Positions 1 to 9,739 of a stretch of 64,000 nucleotides of DNA are shown piece by piece; position 1 is the first letter of the stretch, and each line of letters opens with the position of its first letter. The DNA comes from Planctomycetota bacterium. GTDB lineage: Bacteria; Planctomycetota; B15-G4. The notes under the pieces are model-generated. The model saw nothing but the letters and a program-made list of their open reading frames with translations. It did not search any database and was not told where the DNA came from. The DNA lies in contig JAQWOM010000004.1 in NCBI GenBank assembly GCA_029245865.1, positions 85,413 through 149,412 of the forward strand, read 5' to 3'. The position numbers were made by a program, and so were the translations under genes.

Positions 1-2222
1 AGAGGCGTGCCACCCAGCACGTCGGTGATAAATCCATAGGTCTCACCGTTCCAGGCGTAAAGGAACGGGCACGACCCCACCAAACCCTCTTTCTGCTGAA
101 TGAGGTATCCCTGCCCTGCCTGGAGATCCATCACATTCTGCACGACCCCATTGGGCCAGGTGATCCGCACCACATCGGCCTGTGAAAGGCCGCCGAGACC
201 AACGAGCAACGGTTCACCGCGAGCATAAAACCGTTGGTAATGCGGACCGGCACGCACTTCCACGATGGCGCCACGGCCGCGCGGCTCGTCTTTGATCCCC
301 TCAAGCGTGAGTTGCAAAGCCGTGCTCTGAGGGCGACGTGGTGACAGCACGCTCAGACCCCGCTCGGACGTACGCACGATCTCCGGTTGAAGTTCACCCG
401 TCAGATCGAGCACGGCGAACGACTGCGCCTCCGAGTCGAGATGCGTGGCGCCGTCTTGATCAGCCCCATCGAAAAGTTTTCGTGGTGAGGCCAGCGAGAA
501 CTCATTCTCCGGCCACATGACGGAGGGAAAGCCTTCCAGGAAAGGGTCTGCAGCCTGGACCGTTCCCGGCGCCAAAGCTTCTGGCGTGGAGAGGCCCGAC
601 GGCACAGCGACCCAGCCTTCGGGCACACGCGCCAGATGCAGCACACCTTCTCCATCGGCGCTGAAGAGGTCAGGGCGTCCGTCGCCGTCCAGGTCTCCCA
701 CCCAGGGCTCATTCAGGCCCTCGAAGTCCGGCAAGCGTGCCGATTGGTCAGAAAAGAGACCGCCGCGTTCGTTGCTTGCCAGATACGGCCCTTCGTCGAG
801 ACCCAGCACGAGATCGACATCCTGATCGATGTCGAGATCTTCGGCCAAGCTCCAACGCGCCGGGCTGTCACGCGGCAGACCCGCCTCCACCGTCACATCG
901 GTGAAGCCCCCTCCTTCGACACCGAAGCCGTCGTTGCGCAGAAGGCGCACACCGAACGTCCCCACGACCAAGAGATCCAGGTCGCCTTCATGATCGAAGT
1001 CCACGGGAGTGATGTCTGTGAACTCCCCGCCTGTTTTCAGCAGCAACTGCGGGGCGCTCTGCCAGTCGTCTTCCTGCCCGACGTTCTCGCCATGCACCCG
1101 CCCATTCACGAGCAACCCCAGTTGCCCTTCCTGTGCGAAGACCAGGTCCAGATCGCCATCTCGATCGGCATCCAGCGGCATAGCCACTTCCACTGGCTCC
1201 GGCAACAGAACCTGAGCACGCCACTCTCCCTGCTCAGTCAGGCGAACGATTTGAAGCGTGGCACCGGACATCAGGAAAGCAGGCGGTTCATAAGCTGCCC
1301 GTCGCACTTCGATGGAGTTCCCCACAAGATCTTCCTTACCGGTTGTCGGTAAACGCAGGGTCATGGGCACCATGCGCCTTGCGAGAAAAACCTGCTGCCG
1401 CTCACTCCACTCAGTCGTTGCGTCCGAGGGTGGAGGTGCTGGTGGATCAAGCCGCCTCGCCACGGGATCAGGCGCCGGCAGCAGTCCCAGGTCACCCCGT
1501 TCCGTCTCCGTATCCGTCGGGATTGCAATGTTCCGATCGCCCAACTCTTCGTACACCGCCAACCACTCCATCGACTCTTCTTGCTCGCCTTTGACGATCA
1601 GCAAGCGGTGCAACTTGAAAGCAGCCGTGCGGTACCAGCTCCCGCCGATCGTCTCTCCCAATTCCACCAGAGCTCGCAGGTGTTCCTCGGCCTCTTCGTC
1701 TCGATCGAGATCCCAGAGTTGGGCGGCAAGCGCAAGGCGCGTGGGATAGCTGTCAGGGGCAAGCTCGTGAGCGCGCTGGACATAACCGAGCGCAGCCTCC
1801 GAGTCACCTGTATGTCGAGCCAGTCGAAAGCGCGCCCACTGATAGCGCGGATCGTTGTCGAGGCGCGTGCCGATTCTGTCGAGTAAGACGCCTGCCGCCT
1901 CGAGATCGTAGACCTCGAGTTCAACGAAAGCCGCGCCGAGGAGATCTGCCTCAGAAGCGTCCTCACCCTGCGCCAAAGGTACGAGAGCGGCCCGTGCTTG
2001 CTCCCAGCGCTGTTCGCTAAACATGGCAGCGGCTCGCTCACGAGCCAACATTTCGGCCACGGCTTTCGGAGAAGGTGTGTCGGAAGCTTTCTCGTCACCG
2101 CAACCGAGAGCCAGCATGACCCCCAGCGCCAGCATCCAGCTCCCCAGCCATTGGGACCTCAAAAGGCCTCCCGGAAGCTGGTCCTGCACGGAAGCGTTCA
2201 GAAAGTACGATGTCGAGTTCAT
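1..2222 (-). CDS. CRTAC1/UnbV-like repeat lipoprotein, 3' end outside window
   Basis: This is a secreted repeat protein of the CRTAC1 / ASPIC-UnbV type; its C-terminus lies beyond the left edge. About 740 codons are visible with no stop. From the ATG at 2222 there is a long polar leader, a hydrophobic stretch and a lipobox-like LALGC (Cys about residue 41), so a lipoprotein is likely. A TTG at residue 21 would give a more ordinary signal peptide. Residues about 45-230 look helical and TPR-like. FG-GAP/VCBS-type acidic loops follow (DADRDGDLDL, DFDHEGDLDL, DLDGDGRPDL), then a UnbV-like module (VVRITWPNGVV). The visible end reads CPFLYAWNGETYGFITDVL. Biochemical function is unknown for the family. 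It is divergent from the related gene at 2404, about 180 bp away, so the two may share a control region. Confidence 0.8.
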   Translation of the reverse strand, partial: MNSTSYFLNASVQDQLPGGLLRSQWLGSWMLALGVMLALGCGDEKASDTPSPKAVAEMLARERAAAMFSEQRWEQARAALVPLAQGEDASEADLLGAAFVELEVYDLEAAGVLLDRIGTRLDNDPRYQWARFRLARHTGDSEAALGYVQRAHELAPDSYPTRLALAAQLWDLDRDEEAEEHLRALVELGETIGGSWYRTAAFKLHRLLIVKGEQEESMEWLAVYEELGDRNIAIPTDTETERGDLGLLPAPDPVARRLDPPAPPPSDATTEWSERQQVFLARRMVPMTLRLPTTGKEDLVGNSIEVRRAAYEPPAFLMSGATLQIVRLTEQGEWRAQVLLPEPVEVAMPLDADRDGDLDLVFAQEGQLGLLVNGRVHGENVGQEDDWQSAPQLLLKTGGEFTDITPVDFDHEGDLDLLVVGTFGVRLLRNDGFGVEGGGFTDVTVEAGLPRDSPARWSLAEDLDIDQDVDLVLGLDEGPYLASNERGGLFSDQSARLPDFEGLNEPWVGDLDGDGRPDLFSADGEGVLHLARVPEGWVAVPSGLSTPEALAPGTVQAADPFLEGFPSVMWPENEFSLASPRKLFDGADQDGATHLDSEAQSFAVLDLTGELQPEIVRTSERGLSVLSPRRPQSTALQLTLEGIKDEPRGRGAIVEVRAGPHYQRFYARGEPLLVGLGGLSQADVVRITWPNGVVQNVMDLQAGQGYLIQQKEGLVGSCPFLYAWNGETYGFITDVLGGTP

Positions 2223-2403
2223 GTGCCTATCGGAGCATGACATAAGGCCTGAGCCAAGAGCCTGCTGACGAGGAGTTCCGCCCTGCTGTTTGCTCACAAC
2301 GCCCTCAACTCCACCCGACACTTGCAATTGCATCCAGAATGAATCACGACACACTCATACGTCCTGCATCCCTGAGCGCCTCCAGGTGAGTTCACACGTC
2401 CCT

Positions 2404-5274
2404 ATGGGTCTCCATCCGTCGCTTCTGCGCCTTGCGCCAGTTCTCGGCTTCTGCCTCCTGGCCCTCCTCTCCGGTTGCAGTGATTCGGAAGGTCTTCACG
2501 ACGAGGAACTCGTCGAGAACGAAGCGACTCGCCCCCTGCCCGACAGCCTGAGCGTTTCCACTCCGGACTCCCCACTGATCCACATGGAGATCGTGGAAGA
2601 TTTCTCGGAAGAGGTTGCCAACGAGATGCTCGGCTTTTCCGACAAGCTCCGCCGGCGAGATTTCGGCGCCGCTGCAGAGTGGCTCGCGCCAGATTTTGTC
2701 GGCCATGCCTTGTCGGGCCTCACACCAGACTCCCTCGAGTCCCTGCCTCTTGAGTCCACACGCACCGAATTCCTTCCTGCCAGCGCTCCCATCGTAGGAC
2801 GTGCTGGATTCCTTGCCGCACTTGAGAGCTACGTCGGTCCCTGGGAACGCGTGGAGTACGTTCAATGGAAGGTGAAAGGCGCCGAGTTTCAGACCGGCAA
2901 GCCTCGCTGGGGACGCGTCAAGTACCGGGTCACCGTTCTTGGCAATGCAGAAGACGGCAGTCCACGCTCACTCGTCGCCTGGGGTTATGGAAAACAACTC
3001 TTCCGCGACGGCAAATGGACGCTGCAACAATTCGAACTCACTTCGCTCGTGGAACAGCAACGCGCGAAGCGCCTCTTCACCGACGTGTCCGCTTCGGCCG
3101 GCATCGCACATGCCGGCATCCGATTCGGCCAACCTGGCAACAAGAGCTTTGCTTTCAATGGTGCTTCAGCTGGCGATGTGAATGGCGACGGGCTCGTGGA
3201 CCTCTTCGTGCCCAGCAGACCGCGTAACTTTCTCTACATGGGCAAGACAGAGGGTGGCTTCTCGGAGGAGGCCGCCGATCGCGGGGTCGCCCTGCCTGCA
3301 GGCGGCACGGGCGCCGTGTTCTTCGACTGGGACGACGACGGCGACGCCGACCTGGCCCTTGCCGACGTGGGCTGGATCGAACGAGACGGCACGCCATCAG
3401 GCAACCCGTTGAGGCTCTACATCAACGATGGAACGGGCCTGTTCACCGAGCGCGGAGAAGAGTTCGGATTCGACGCGCTGTGCAACGGTTACTCCCTGAC
3501 CGTGCTGGACGACACACTCGACGGCGCACTCGATGTCTTCGTTTCCAACTACGGACGCATCGCGGCAGAACCAAACAACTCGTGGACAGATGCCTCGAAC
3601 GGCATGTCCAACATTCTGTACCGCAATGAAGGTGGCACACGATTCCAAGACAAGACAGCGGACGCTGGCATGACAGACAGCCGCTGGAGCTACGCCGCGG
3701 CGGCAGCCGACCACGACCTTGATGGAGACCAGGACGTTTACGTCGCCAACGACTATTCGCGAAACATCTTCTGGGAGAACCAAGGAGATGGAACGTTCCA
3801 AGATGCGGCGGAGTCGCTGGGTCTCAGTGACCTTGGAAATGGCATGGGGACGGCCTGGGGAGATCTCGACAACAACGGCATGCTGGATCTCTACGTGGCC
3901 AACATGACTTCGACAGCGGGGAGTCGCATCCTGGGCCGCTTGGCGGGGCAGAGCGAGGGCGACACTCAGGACCTGCTCAAAATGGCCGGCGGCAACTCGA
4001 TCTTCCTCAACAGCCCGACAGAGACGGACACGGAATCAAGCTTTGAGCGACTCCCGAGTTCTGAAGGCGGCGTGAGTGCCAGTTGGGCCTGGAGCCCTGC
4101 CCTCGCAGACCTGAACCTCGACGGCAACCTCGATGTCTTTTGCACGAACGGTTTCGTCACAGGCGACACCGCAGCGGACACATGAAGTACGTACTGGCGC
4201 CACGTCGTGGCGTCTTCCGTGGATGTGGCGACCGAAGCCAGCATCACGGCGGCTCAGGATGTGAACAGCTCTTTGTATCTAGGACTCCATAACGCCCAGA
4301 TCTATCAAGATGGGCTGTCCTTCAGCGGCTCGGAGCGCGACAAGGTCTGGATCAATCGCGGTCCTGGAAAAGGCTTTGCCGATCTTTCCGACCTCTCCGG
4401 AGCAGACGACCCCAACGACGGTCGCGCGGTTGTTGCTGCTGACTTCGACGACGACGGTGACGTCGATCTTTTCGTGCACAACATTCAGCGCGAGCGCCAC
4501 AAACTGTTCCGCAATGATGCGGTCGAGCCCGGCGCACCAGAAAGTGGCTTTCTCAAGATCAAGTTGCGCGGCACACAACTGGCACGGGAAGCGATTGGCG
4601 CCACCGTAATCGTCACGGGTCCCCATGGCCCGACAGCGCAGGTGCTTTCACGCGGTGCCGGATTCGTCAGCTCGCAATCAGACGAGTTGGTGTTTGGCCT
4701 TGGCCCTCTCAAACAAGCCGATGTCGAAGTCGTCTGGCCAGGAGGCCGCCGTGAGTCGTTCGGTGCACTCCCCACAGGTTCTCGAAGCCTGCTCGTCGAA
4801 GGCTCTGGCCAAGGCGAGCCCTACGAAGCACAACCGCGCCCCTTGCCAGACCCACTTCCCCCTGGCTTGCTGCTCGAAGAAGGCGAGATACTGCCTTCAC
4901 TGACGCTTGTGGACGCAAACGGCAACACCGCCACTCTGGATCCCGTCAAGTTGGCGGACGGTGACACTCTCTTCCTCAATCTCTGGGCGAGCTATTGCGC
5001 TCCGTGCGTCGCAGAAATCCCCGACCTGCAAGCGCTGGAAGATGCCGGCGAAGTGAACGTCGTCGGAGTCAGCGTCGACGCTCCGGCCTCTCGAGAAAGA
5101 GCGTCCCAGGTACTCGCGAAAAGAGGCGGGAGTTACCCGTCTTTCTACCTCGGTGCAGGCGGTACCGGACTCGAGCCACTCGTAGATCTGGAGCGACTCC
5201 CCATCCCCACGACGCTCGTCATCACTCCCGAAGGACGCATTGACACGATTCTTCGGGGCCCCTTGGAGCGCTAG
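2404..5274 (+). CDS. CRTAC1-like lipoprotein with C-terminal thioredoxin domain; in-frame TGA (possible selenoprotein)
   Basis: One continuous frame of 957 codons is interrupted only by a TGA at 4183-4185 (residue 594), and homologous repeat architecture continues on both sides. The ATG at 2404 gives a lipoprotein signal with lipobox LLSGC (Cys25). Residues about 60-225 look like an NTF2/SnoaL-type fold. VCBS/FG-GAP loops follow (DVNGDGLVDLFV, DWDDDGDADLAL, DHDLDGDQDVYV, DLDNNGMLDLYV, DLNLDGNLDVFC and, after the TGA, DFDDDGDVDLFV). An ASPIC/UnbV domain lies at about 715-790 and a TlpA/thioredoxin domain at about 830-956, with CAPC at 865-868. A SECIS-like hairpin sits directly after the TGA (4196-4214). 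Either the TGA is read as selenocysteine or this is a recent nonsense mutation. A restart at the GTG at 4207 would lack a signal peptide and begin inside the repeat region, so it is unlikely to be useful. Confidence 0.75.
4183..4214 (+). other. In-frame UGA plus SECIS-like stem-loop
   Basis: The TGA (4183-4185) is followed by an 8-bp stem, 4196-4203 pairing with 4207-4214 (one G-U pair), closed by the 3-nt loop GUC at 4204-4206. The loop begins 18 nt after the UGA and its first two bases are G and U. From memory, bacterial SECIS elements lie just downstream of the UGA, need a short apical loop with a G at its start, and place it roughly 16-37 nt from the UGA; this hairpin fits. The ten bases right after the TGA (4186-4195) are a perfect palindrome, which could compete with or extend the fold. 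No selA, selB, selC or selD is in the window. Confidence 0.5.
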
Positions 5275-5286
5275 CCTCTTCAATCT

Positions 5287-5326
5287 GCTGTTTCAGCCTC
5301 ATCATTTGCTGAGCGGGAGAAACAGC
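5287..5326 (+). terminator. Hairpin between lipoprotein gene and sulfatase gene
   Basis: A perfect 8-bp stem (5287-5294 with 5319-5326) encloses a 24-nt loop that can form a small inner helix. It lies 12 nt after the stop of the upstream gene and could end its transcript, but there is no T-run, so intrinsic termination is uncertain. Confidence 0.3.
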
Positions 5327-5380
5327 CGCTTGGTGCGAAATCGGGGCATACTGAGGGAGCAACCCCGCCGAACACTTTGC

Positions 5381-5410
5381 CGTGCCATGGCGTGCCATGG
5401 CGTGTCATGG
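5381..5410 (+). repeat. Three tandem 10-bp repeats across the sulfatase start
   Basis: CGTGCCATGG occurs at 5381-5390 and 5391-5400, and CGTGTCATGG at 5401-5410. Each unit contains an ATG, one per reading frame because the period is 10. Only the third ATG (5407) is in frame with the sulfatase. Gain or loss of a unit would move the other ATGs relative to the gene but leave the third intact. Confidence 0.7.
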
Positions 5411-7191
5411 AGAAGCCTTTGCGATCGTTTCGCACCCCATTCTCTCGCCTCTTCACGCTCTCCCTGCTGAGTCTGTCCGCCACAGCCCTTCCCCTGACGG
5501 CGCAACTCACGCTCACCGGCGAGACGGAGAACAAGCAGCCACTCAATATTCTGCTCCTGATTGCAGACGACCTGGGGGTCGAGGGCGTCGGCGCCTACGA
5601 AGAGCCCTCCGACCCGCCCTACACGCCTCGCACTCCGCGGATCGATCAACTCGCAGAAGACGGAGTCCTGTTCCGGAACTGCTGGGCCAACCCCGGATGC
5701 TCTCCGACACGCGCCACCATGCTCACGGGGCGCTACTCGTTCCGCACAGGAATCGGACAGGCGGTGCATTACGCCTCGAGCCTGTTCGAACTCTCACCGA
5801 ACGAGGTGGGCATTCCAGAACGGCTCAGCAACGGCTATCGAAGTGCAGCACTGGGCAAGTGGCACCTCTCGGCGGCCAATGGAACGGGCCTGCGACACCC
5901 CAAGCATCTGGGTTTCGACACCTTTCGCGGCAGCATGAAGATCTTCCCGGGCTTCATCGGCGACGCCTACTACAACTGGGAAAAGATCGTCGACGGAGAA
6001 ACGATCCCCAGCACCAAGTACGCCACTTCGGACACGGTCGACGACGCGCTCGCTTTTATCGAGAAAACTCAGGACCCGTGGTTCTTGTGGGTCGCCTTCC
6101 ATGCGCCCCATGCTCCTTTTCACAAGCCACCCGCAGAGCTTCACACCTACGACTTACCACCCGACGTGGCCGATGACCTGGCCTTGCACGCGGGTGCCAT
6201 GACCGAAGCTCTCGACACGGAAATCGGCCGACTGCTTGACAGCATGGACCCCGCCACGCGTGAGAAGACGCTGATCATCTTCATCGGGGACAACGGGGCT
6301 CCCGCCTCCGTGACCGTTCCACCTCTCGATCCCCTTCACTCGAAAAACACCGTTTACGAAGGCGGAATCAACGTCCCACTGATCGTGGCGGGACCCGGCG
6401 TTGTGAGCGGCAGGCAATGTGACGCTTTGGTCAACTCGACGGACATCTTCTCAACCATCATCGAGATCGCACATGCGGAAGTCCCCGGAGGTGTGCCGCC
6501 ACTGCCGGAAGATTCCGTGAGCTTGACGCCCTACTTCGAGAACCCTGGCCAAAGTTCAAACCGACAATGGGTGTACGCCGAATACTTTGAACCCAATGGC
6601 CTCAGCAGCCCCGTCAACCGGCGCACGATGCGACAGGAGCGTTTCAAGCTCATTCAAAACGTGCATGCCATGGACGGCGTCACGAACGAAGAACTCTACG
6701 ACCTGATGATGGACCCCTTCGAGACAACCAACCTCCTGGACTTTCCGGCTCTCCCCACGTCGACAACTGTGACCTTGGACATCCTGCGCGACGAGTTGGA
6801 GCGGCTCGACAGTGCCACACCTCCCTGGCACACCCTCGGCGAAGGAGGCGTGGTCATGAAAAACGCGCCGACGCTCTCAGGCGGTGGCGTTCCCACCCCC
6901 GGCGCCGTGCTCAGCCTGGATCTCGCCAAGGCTCCTGCCAACGTGCTCGGCATGTTGGTGGCAGGTTTCCCCGCCGCCGACGTACCCTTTTCGGACGGCG
7001 TGATTGCCCCCGAACGACGCTTTCACTTCCCGATAACCACCGACACCTACGGCCGCTTCAGGCTTCAAGCCACATGGCCCCGACGGGCTCCCGATGTGGG
7101 CTCCATGGTGTTCCAGATCGTGTTCCCCCAAATCGAAACGGATGCGCAGGCCAAGACCGTTTCCAACGCTTTGAGGCTCACGCTGAACTGA
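5407..7191 (+). CDS. Exported type I (formylglycine) sulfatase
   Basis: This is an arylsulfatase A-like alkaline-phosphatase-superfamily enzyme of 594 residues that hydrolyses sulfate esters, probably of polysaccharides. The ATG at 5407 gives a signal peptide (MEKPLRSF... to about ALPLTAQ), so it is exported. ADD at residues 53-55 binds metal, and the type I signature CSPTRATMLTGRY at 98-110 places the Cys that maturation enzymes convert to formylglycine. The metal-site motif GDNGAP follows later. The last 100 or so residues form a separate module (APTLSGGG to SNALRLTL) resembling the C-terminus of the GH18 protein at 16502. The substrate cannot be told from sequence. No formylglycine-generating enzyme is in the window. 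Confidence 0.93.
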   Translation: MEKPLRSFRTPFSRLFTLSLLSLSATALPLTAQLTLTGETENKQPLNILLLIADDLGVEGVGAYEEPSDPPYTPRTPRIDQLAEDGVLFRNCWANPGCSPTRATMLTGRYSFRTGIGQAVHYASSLFELSPNEVGIPERLSNGYRSAALGKWHLSAANGTGLRHPKHLGFDTFRGSMKIFPGFIGDAYYNWEKIVDGETIPSTKYATSDTVDDALAFIEKTQDPWFLWVAFHAPHAPFHKPPAELHTYDLPPDVADDLALHAGAMTEALDTEIGRLLDSMDPATREKTLIIFIGDNGAPASVTVPPLDPLHSKNTVYEGGINVPLIVAGPGVVSGRQCDALVNSTDIFSTIIEIAHAEVPGGVPPLPEDSVSLTPYFENPGQSSNRQWVYAEYFEPNGLSSPVNRRTMRQERFKLIQNVHAMDGVTNEELYDLMMDPFETTNLLDFPALPTSTTVTLDILRDELERLDSATPPWHTLGEGGVVMKNAPTLSGGGVPTPGAVLSLDLAKAPANVLGMLVAGFPAADVPFSDGVIAPERRFHFPITTDTYGRFRLQATWPRRAPDVGSMVFQIVFPQIETDAQAKTVSNALRLTLN

Positions 7192-7213
7192 AGCTGTCTC
7201 TCGGGTGCTCCCT

Positions 7214-8098
7214 CTAGAGCACCAGGGCAGCCAACCGATCGGCCCAGCGTTCTGCTGACGCTGGACACTCTGCCAGATAGAGCGAGGGGTCGATCAGTTC
7301 CACCTCCATCAGTTCGAAACGTCCCTCTCGAAACACTCCGTCTACGCGTGAATAGAGCTGAGGGTCGGGGCAGATCGCCAGGATCTCTGCTGCAAGCTCC
7401 ACCAAGTCCAACGGTGGGTCCACGCGTTGCATCTTCCCTCCATGTTCCTCCTGCACCCGAAACTCCCCTGCGGCGGGACGCTTGATCACGGCGTGACTGA
7501 ATGCCCCGGCGATGAACACCAACGACCACTCGCCTTCGCTGAGAATCTCCGGCGCAAAGCGCTGCACGATGAGGTCGTGTGAGGACGAGAGCGCGGCCCA
7601 GTGACTCTCCTTCTCGCATGACGAGGCGTTGCCCTCCTCCATCTCCTTCTGCGTGACACGCCACGTCTCCCAACCACCCAGAGAGATCACCGGCTTGACC
7701 ACAGCCTCTGGCCAGTCGTTGTCAGCCAACACGTCAACCAGAGGGCGACCTGCTCCTTGCTCAACAACCTCGATCGGCAGAACCGGAACGCCGGCGTCCT
7801 GCAACTCCAGCAGATGCCGCTTGTCGAGGTTCCAGCGCAACACATGCGGTGGATTCCAGATCGGCATCCCCAGGCGACCGAGCCCGTCGATCCACGACAG
7901 GAACGCGTCCGGTTGCAGGTGGTAGTCCCAGCAAGATCGGACCACCACGGCGTCATACCCCGCCAACGCGGCATGCCCGGCCGTCCAGGGCACAGAGTCT
8001 GCGTCCACACCTCGCTCGGCGAGAGCGGGCAGCACGAACTGCTCATCGGGATCGAGAAGCGGCAACTCCTCGCAGGTCACCAGGGCCAGACGGGGCAT
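7214..8098 (-). CDS. ATP-grasp superfamily protein (DcsG-like)
   Basis: A 294-residue protein of the ATP-grasp type, which makes carboxylate-amine or similar bonds through an acyl-phosphate. Visible family features are an N-terminal pre-ATP-grasp segment (VVVRSCWDYHL), a central WNLDKRHLLELQDAGVPVLP stretch, a lysine in VVKPVISLGG for nucleotide binding, and a C-terminal metal/phosphate site (SRVDGVF...LMEVELIDPSLYL). It resembles the uncharacterised group often annotated near DcsG, the cycloserine ligase, but nothing here identifies a substrate. It is convergent with the sulfatase gene (22 bp apart) and lies 45 bp downstream of the kinase gene on the same strand, so it may be co-transcribed with the two-component system. 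Confidence 0.8.
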   Translation of the reverse strand: MPRLALVTCEELPLLDPDEQFVLPALAERGVDADSVPWTAGHAALAGYDAVVVRSCWDYHLQPDAFLSWIDGLGRLGMPIWNPPHVLRWNLDKRHLLELQDAGVPVLPIEVVEQGAGRPLVDVLADNDWPEAVVKPVISLGGWETWRVTQKEMEEGNASSCEKESHWAALSSSHDLIVQRFAPEILSEGEWSLVFIAGAFSHAVIKRPAAGEFRVQEEHGGKMQRVDPPLDLVELAAEILAICPDPQLYSRVDGVFREGRFELMEVELIDPSLYLAECPASAERWADRLAALVL

Positions 8099-8143
8099 AG
8101 GCGGAGACGATACCGCAGGTCTCGGTCGGATCCGAAGCCTGCC

Positions 8144-9739
8144 TCAGTGCTGGGCGAGTCGCATGGTCACGATGAAACGCCCACCTTCGACCTCCGCGCC
8201 GAGACTCCCCCCCAGTGCCTCGAGAAGGCGACGACAAAGAGCGAGTCCGAGACCTGCATGCTGGCCCGTTTCACTTCGCGAACTGTCGGCACGCCAGAAG
8301 GGTTCGAACGCATGCCGCGCAAGGTCCGGAACAGCCGCCTCGACCTCGTTCGACACCGTGAGGCAGTAAAGCCTGCCGGATCCGGAGGCTTCACCTGGCG
8401 CGTCCTCAACCACCAGCCCCACATCGACGACAGTCGAAGCGGTGGCATAGCTCACGGCATTTTCCACCAGATTGTCGAGCACACGGGCAAGCATCACACT
8501 GTCCGAGAACAAGGTCACCGCCCCGGGAAGGCGCGTGTTCAACCGAAGGTCCCGCGCAGTGGCGAGTTCGGCATGAGCGGACCAGCTCGACTGCAGCAAG
8601 CCGACCAGGTCAACCTCTTGCGAGGGGCGCTCTGCTTCTCTCGACATGCGCGCCAGGTCCAGCAGTGTTTCGACAAGCGTTTCCATCTCGAGAGTGATCT
8701 GCAATGACTGCTGCGCTGTTGCGCGCAACGACTCGTTCTCTCGCGGCCGCGAAAGAGCGAGTTCGAGAGTTGCACGCAAACCCGCGAGGGGCGTCCGCAA
8801 CTCGTGTGCTGCATCCGAGGCAAACGCCTGTTCGCGCTCGAAAGCGCCCCCGATCCGACCCATGAGATCGTTGAGCTGATCGACGACGGGCGCCAGCTCG
8901 CTGGGCGCATCCGGCAAGTCGAACCGGCGCTGGAGTTCATCGCCCCCGCGACGACCCATCTGGTCGCGCAGGCGCCGCAGTGGACGCAAACCTACGAGGA
9001 CGATCCAGGAGACGATGCCCGCGCAGCCGACGCTTGAGACGAGCCAGCCCAGCACGAGCAGCCAGCGCAGTTCGGACATCGTTTCATCGAGCCCGGTCGT
9101 GTCATGAGCGACGACCAACTCGATGACCTGAGGCTCTCCCCTTCCGGGTGCATTCAGATCACCTGGAGCACCCTCTGAACCTTCGCGCAGCGCATCCGGC
9201 GGAGGAAAGCCCGGGGGAGGTCCTCGGCGCGCATTGCGCCGTTCCCCCGGGGACGGCACACGGGGAGCATTCTCTCGGCGCTCTCGTGTGACGTAACGAA
9301 AGGCCATGGCCCGCCCCTGTTCACCACTTCCGGGCAAGCTCACATCGGCGCGGTAGGGGTCGAAACCGCTCAGGTCTCCGATCGGCAACGGATCGAGATC
9401 CTGTGCCACCCGGGGCAACTGTTCGTCACCCAGGGCGTCCGAACGAAACAGGATCGTGCCGTCAGAAGCCCAGGCCTGTAGCAACACATCTTCCTGTTCG
9501 GGCAGCAGCCACCCCAGGAAGGATTTCGAGCGTGGCGACCCTCGGCGATTCCGACGGTCTTGCTCGCGCTCGCGCACCACGTCATTGACGCTGGAGCGGA
9601 GCACGGCTTCCAGTGTGCCATCAAGTCCCTCTCGGAGCCGTGCCTCGACCACCTCATGCACGGCGAATCCGGTTGCAGCGAGAAACAGGGTGATCCCCGC
9701 CAGCAAGCCAAAGACGAGTCGTGCGCGCAGAGATCTCAC
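8144..9739 (-). CDS. Two-component sensor histidine kinase
   Basis: A membrane histidine kinase of 531 residues. It has a transmembrane helix at about 8-30, a roughly 190-residue extracytoplasmic sensor region that is Arg/Pro-rich in its second half (about 155-185), a second helix at about 226-250 and a HAMP-like linker. The HisKA phosphoacceptor is in FASDAAHELRTPLAG (His312), and the HATPase domain has DNLVENAVSYA (N box) and GLGLALCRRLLEALGG (G2 box). The start is GTG at 9739 and overlaps the stop of the response-regulator gene (GTGA, 4 bp), so the two are translationally coupled. The layout matches QseC/TctE-like kinases paired with OmpR-family regulators. The signal is unknown. Confidence 0.93.
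   Translation of the reverse strand: MRSLRARLVFGLLAGITLFLAATGFAVHEVVEARLREGLDGTLEAVLRSSVNDVVREREQDRRNRRGSPRSKSFLGWLLPEQEDVLLQAWASDGTILFRSDALGDEQLPRVAQDLDPLPIGDLSGFDPYRADVSLPGSGEQGRAMAFRYVTRERRENAPRVPSPGERRNARRGPPPGFPPPDALREGSEGAPGDLNAPGRGEPQVIELVVAHDTTGLDETMSELRWLLVLGWLVSSVGCAGIVSWIVLVGLRPLRRLRDQMGRRGGDELQRRFDLPDAPSELAPVVDQLNDLMGRIGGAFEREQAFASDAAHELRTPLAGLRATLELALSRPRENESLRATAQQSLQITLEMETLVETLLDLARMSREAERPSQEVDLVGLLQSSWSAHAELATARDLRLNTRLPGAVTLFSDSVMLARVLDNLVENAVSYATASTVVDVGLVVEDAPGEASGSGRLYCLTVSNEVEAAVPDLARHAFEPFWRADSSRSETGQHAGLGLALCRRLLEALGGSLGAEVEGGRFIVTMRLAQH

Noticed and set aside
4186..5274. TGA as a sense codon genome-wide (code reassignment)
   Set aside because: Several clear genes here end in TGA at the family-typical place (for example the sulfatase at 7191, lpxC-fabZ at 27936, the response regulator at 9736), so only local recoding is tenable.
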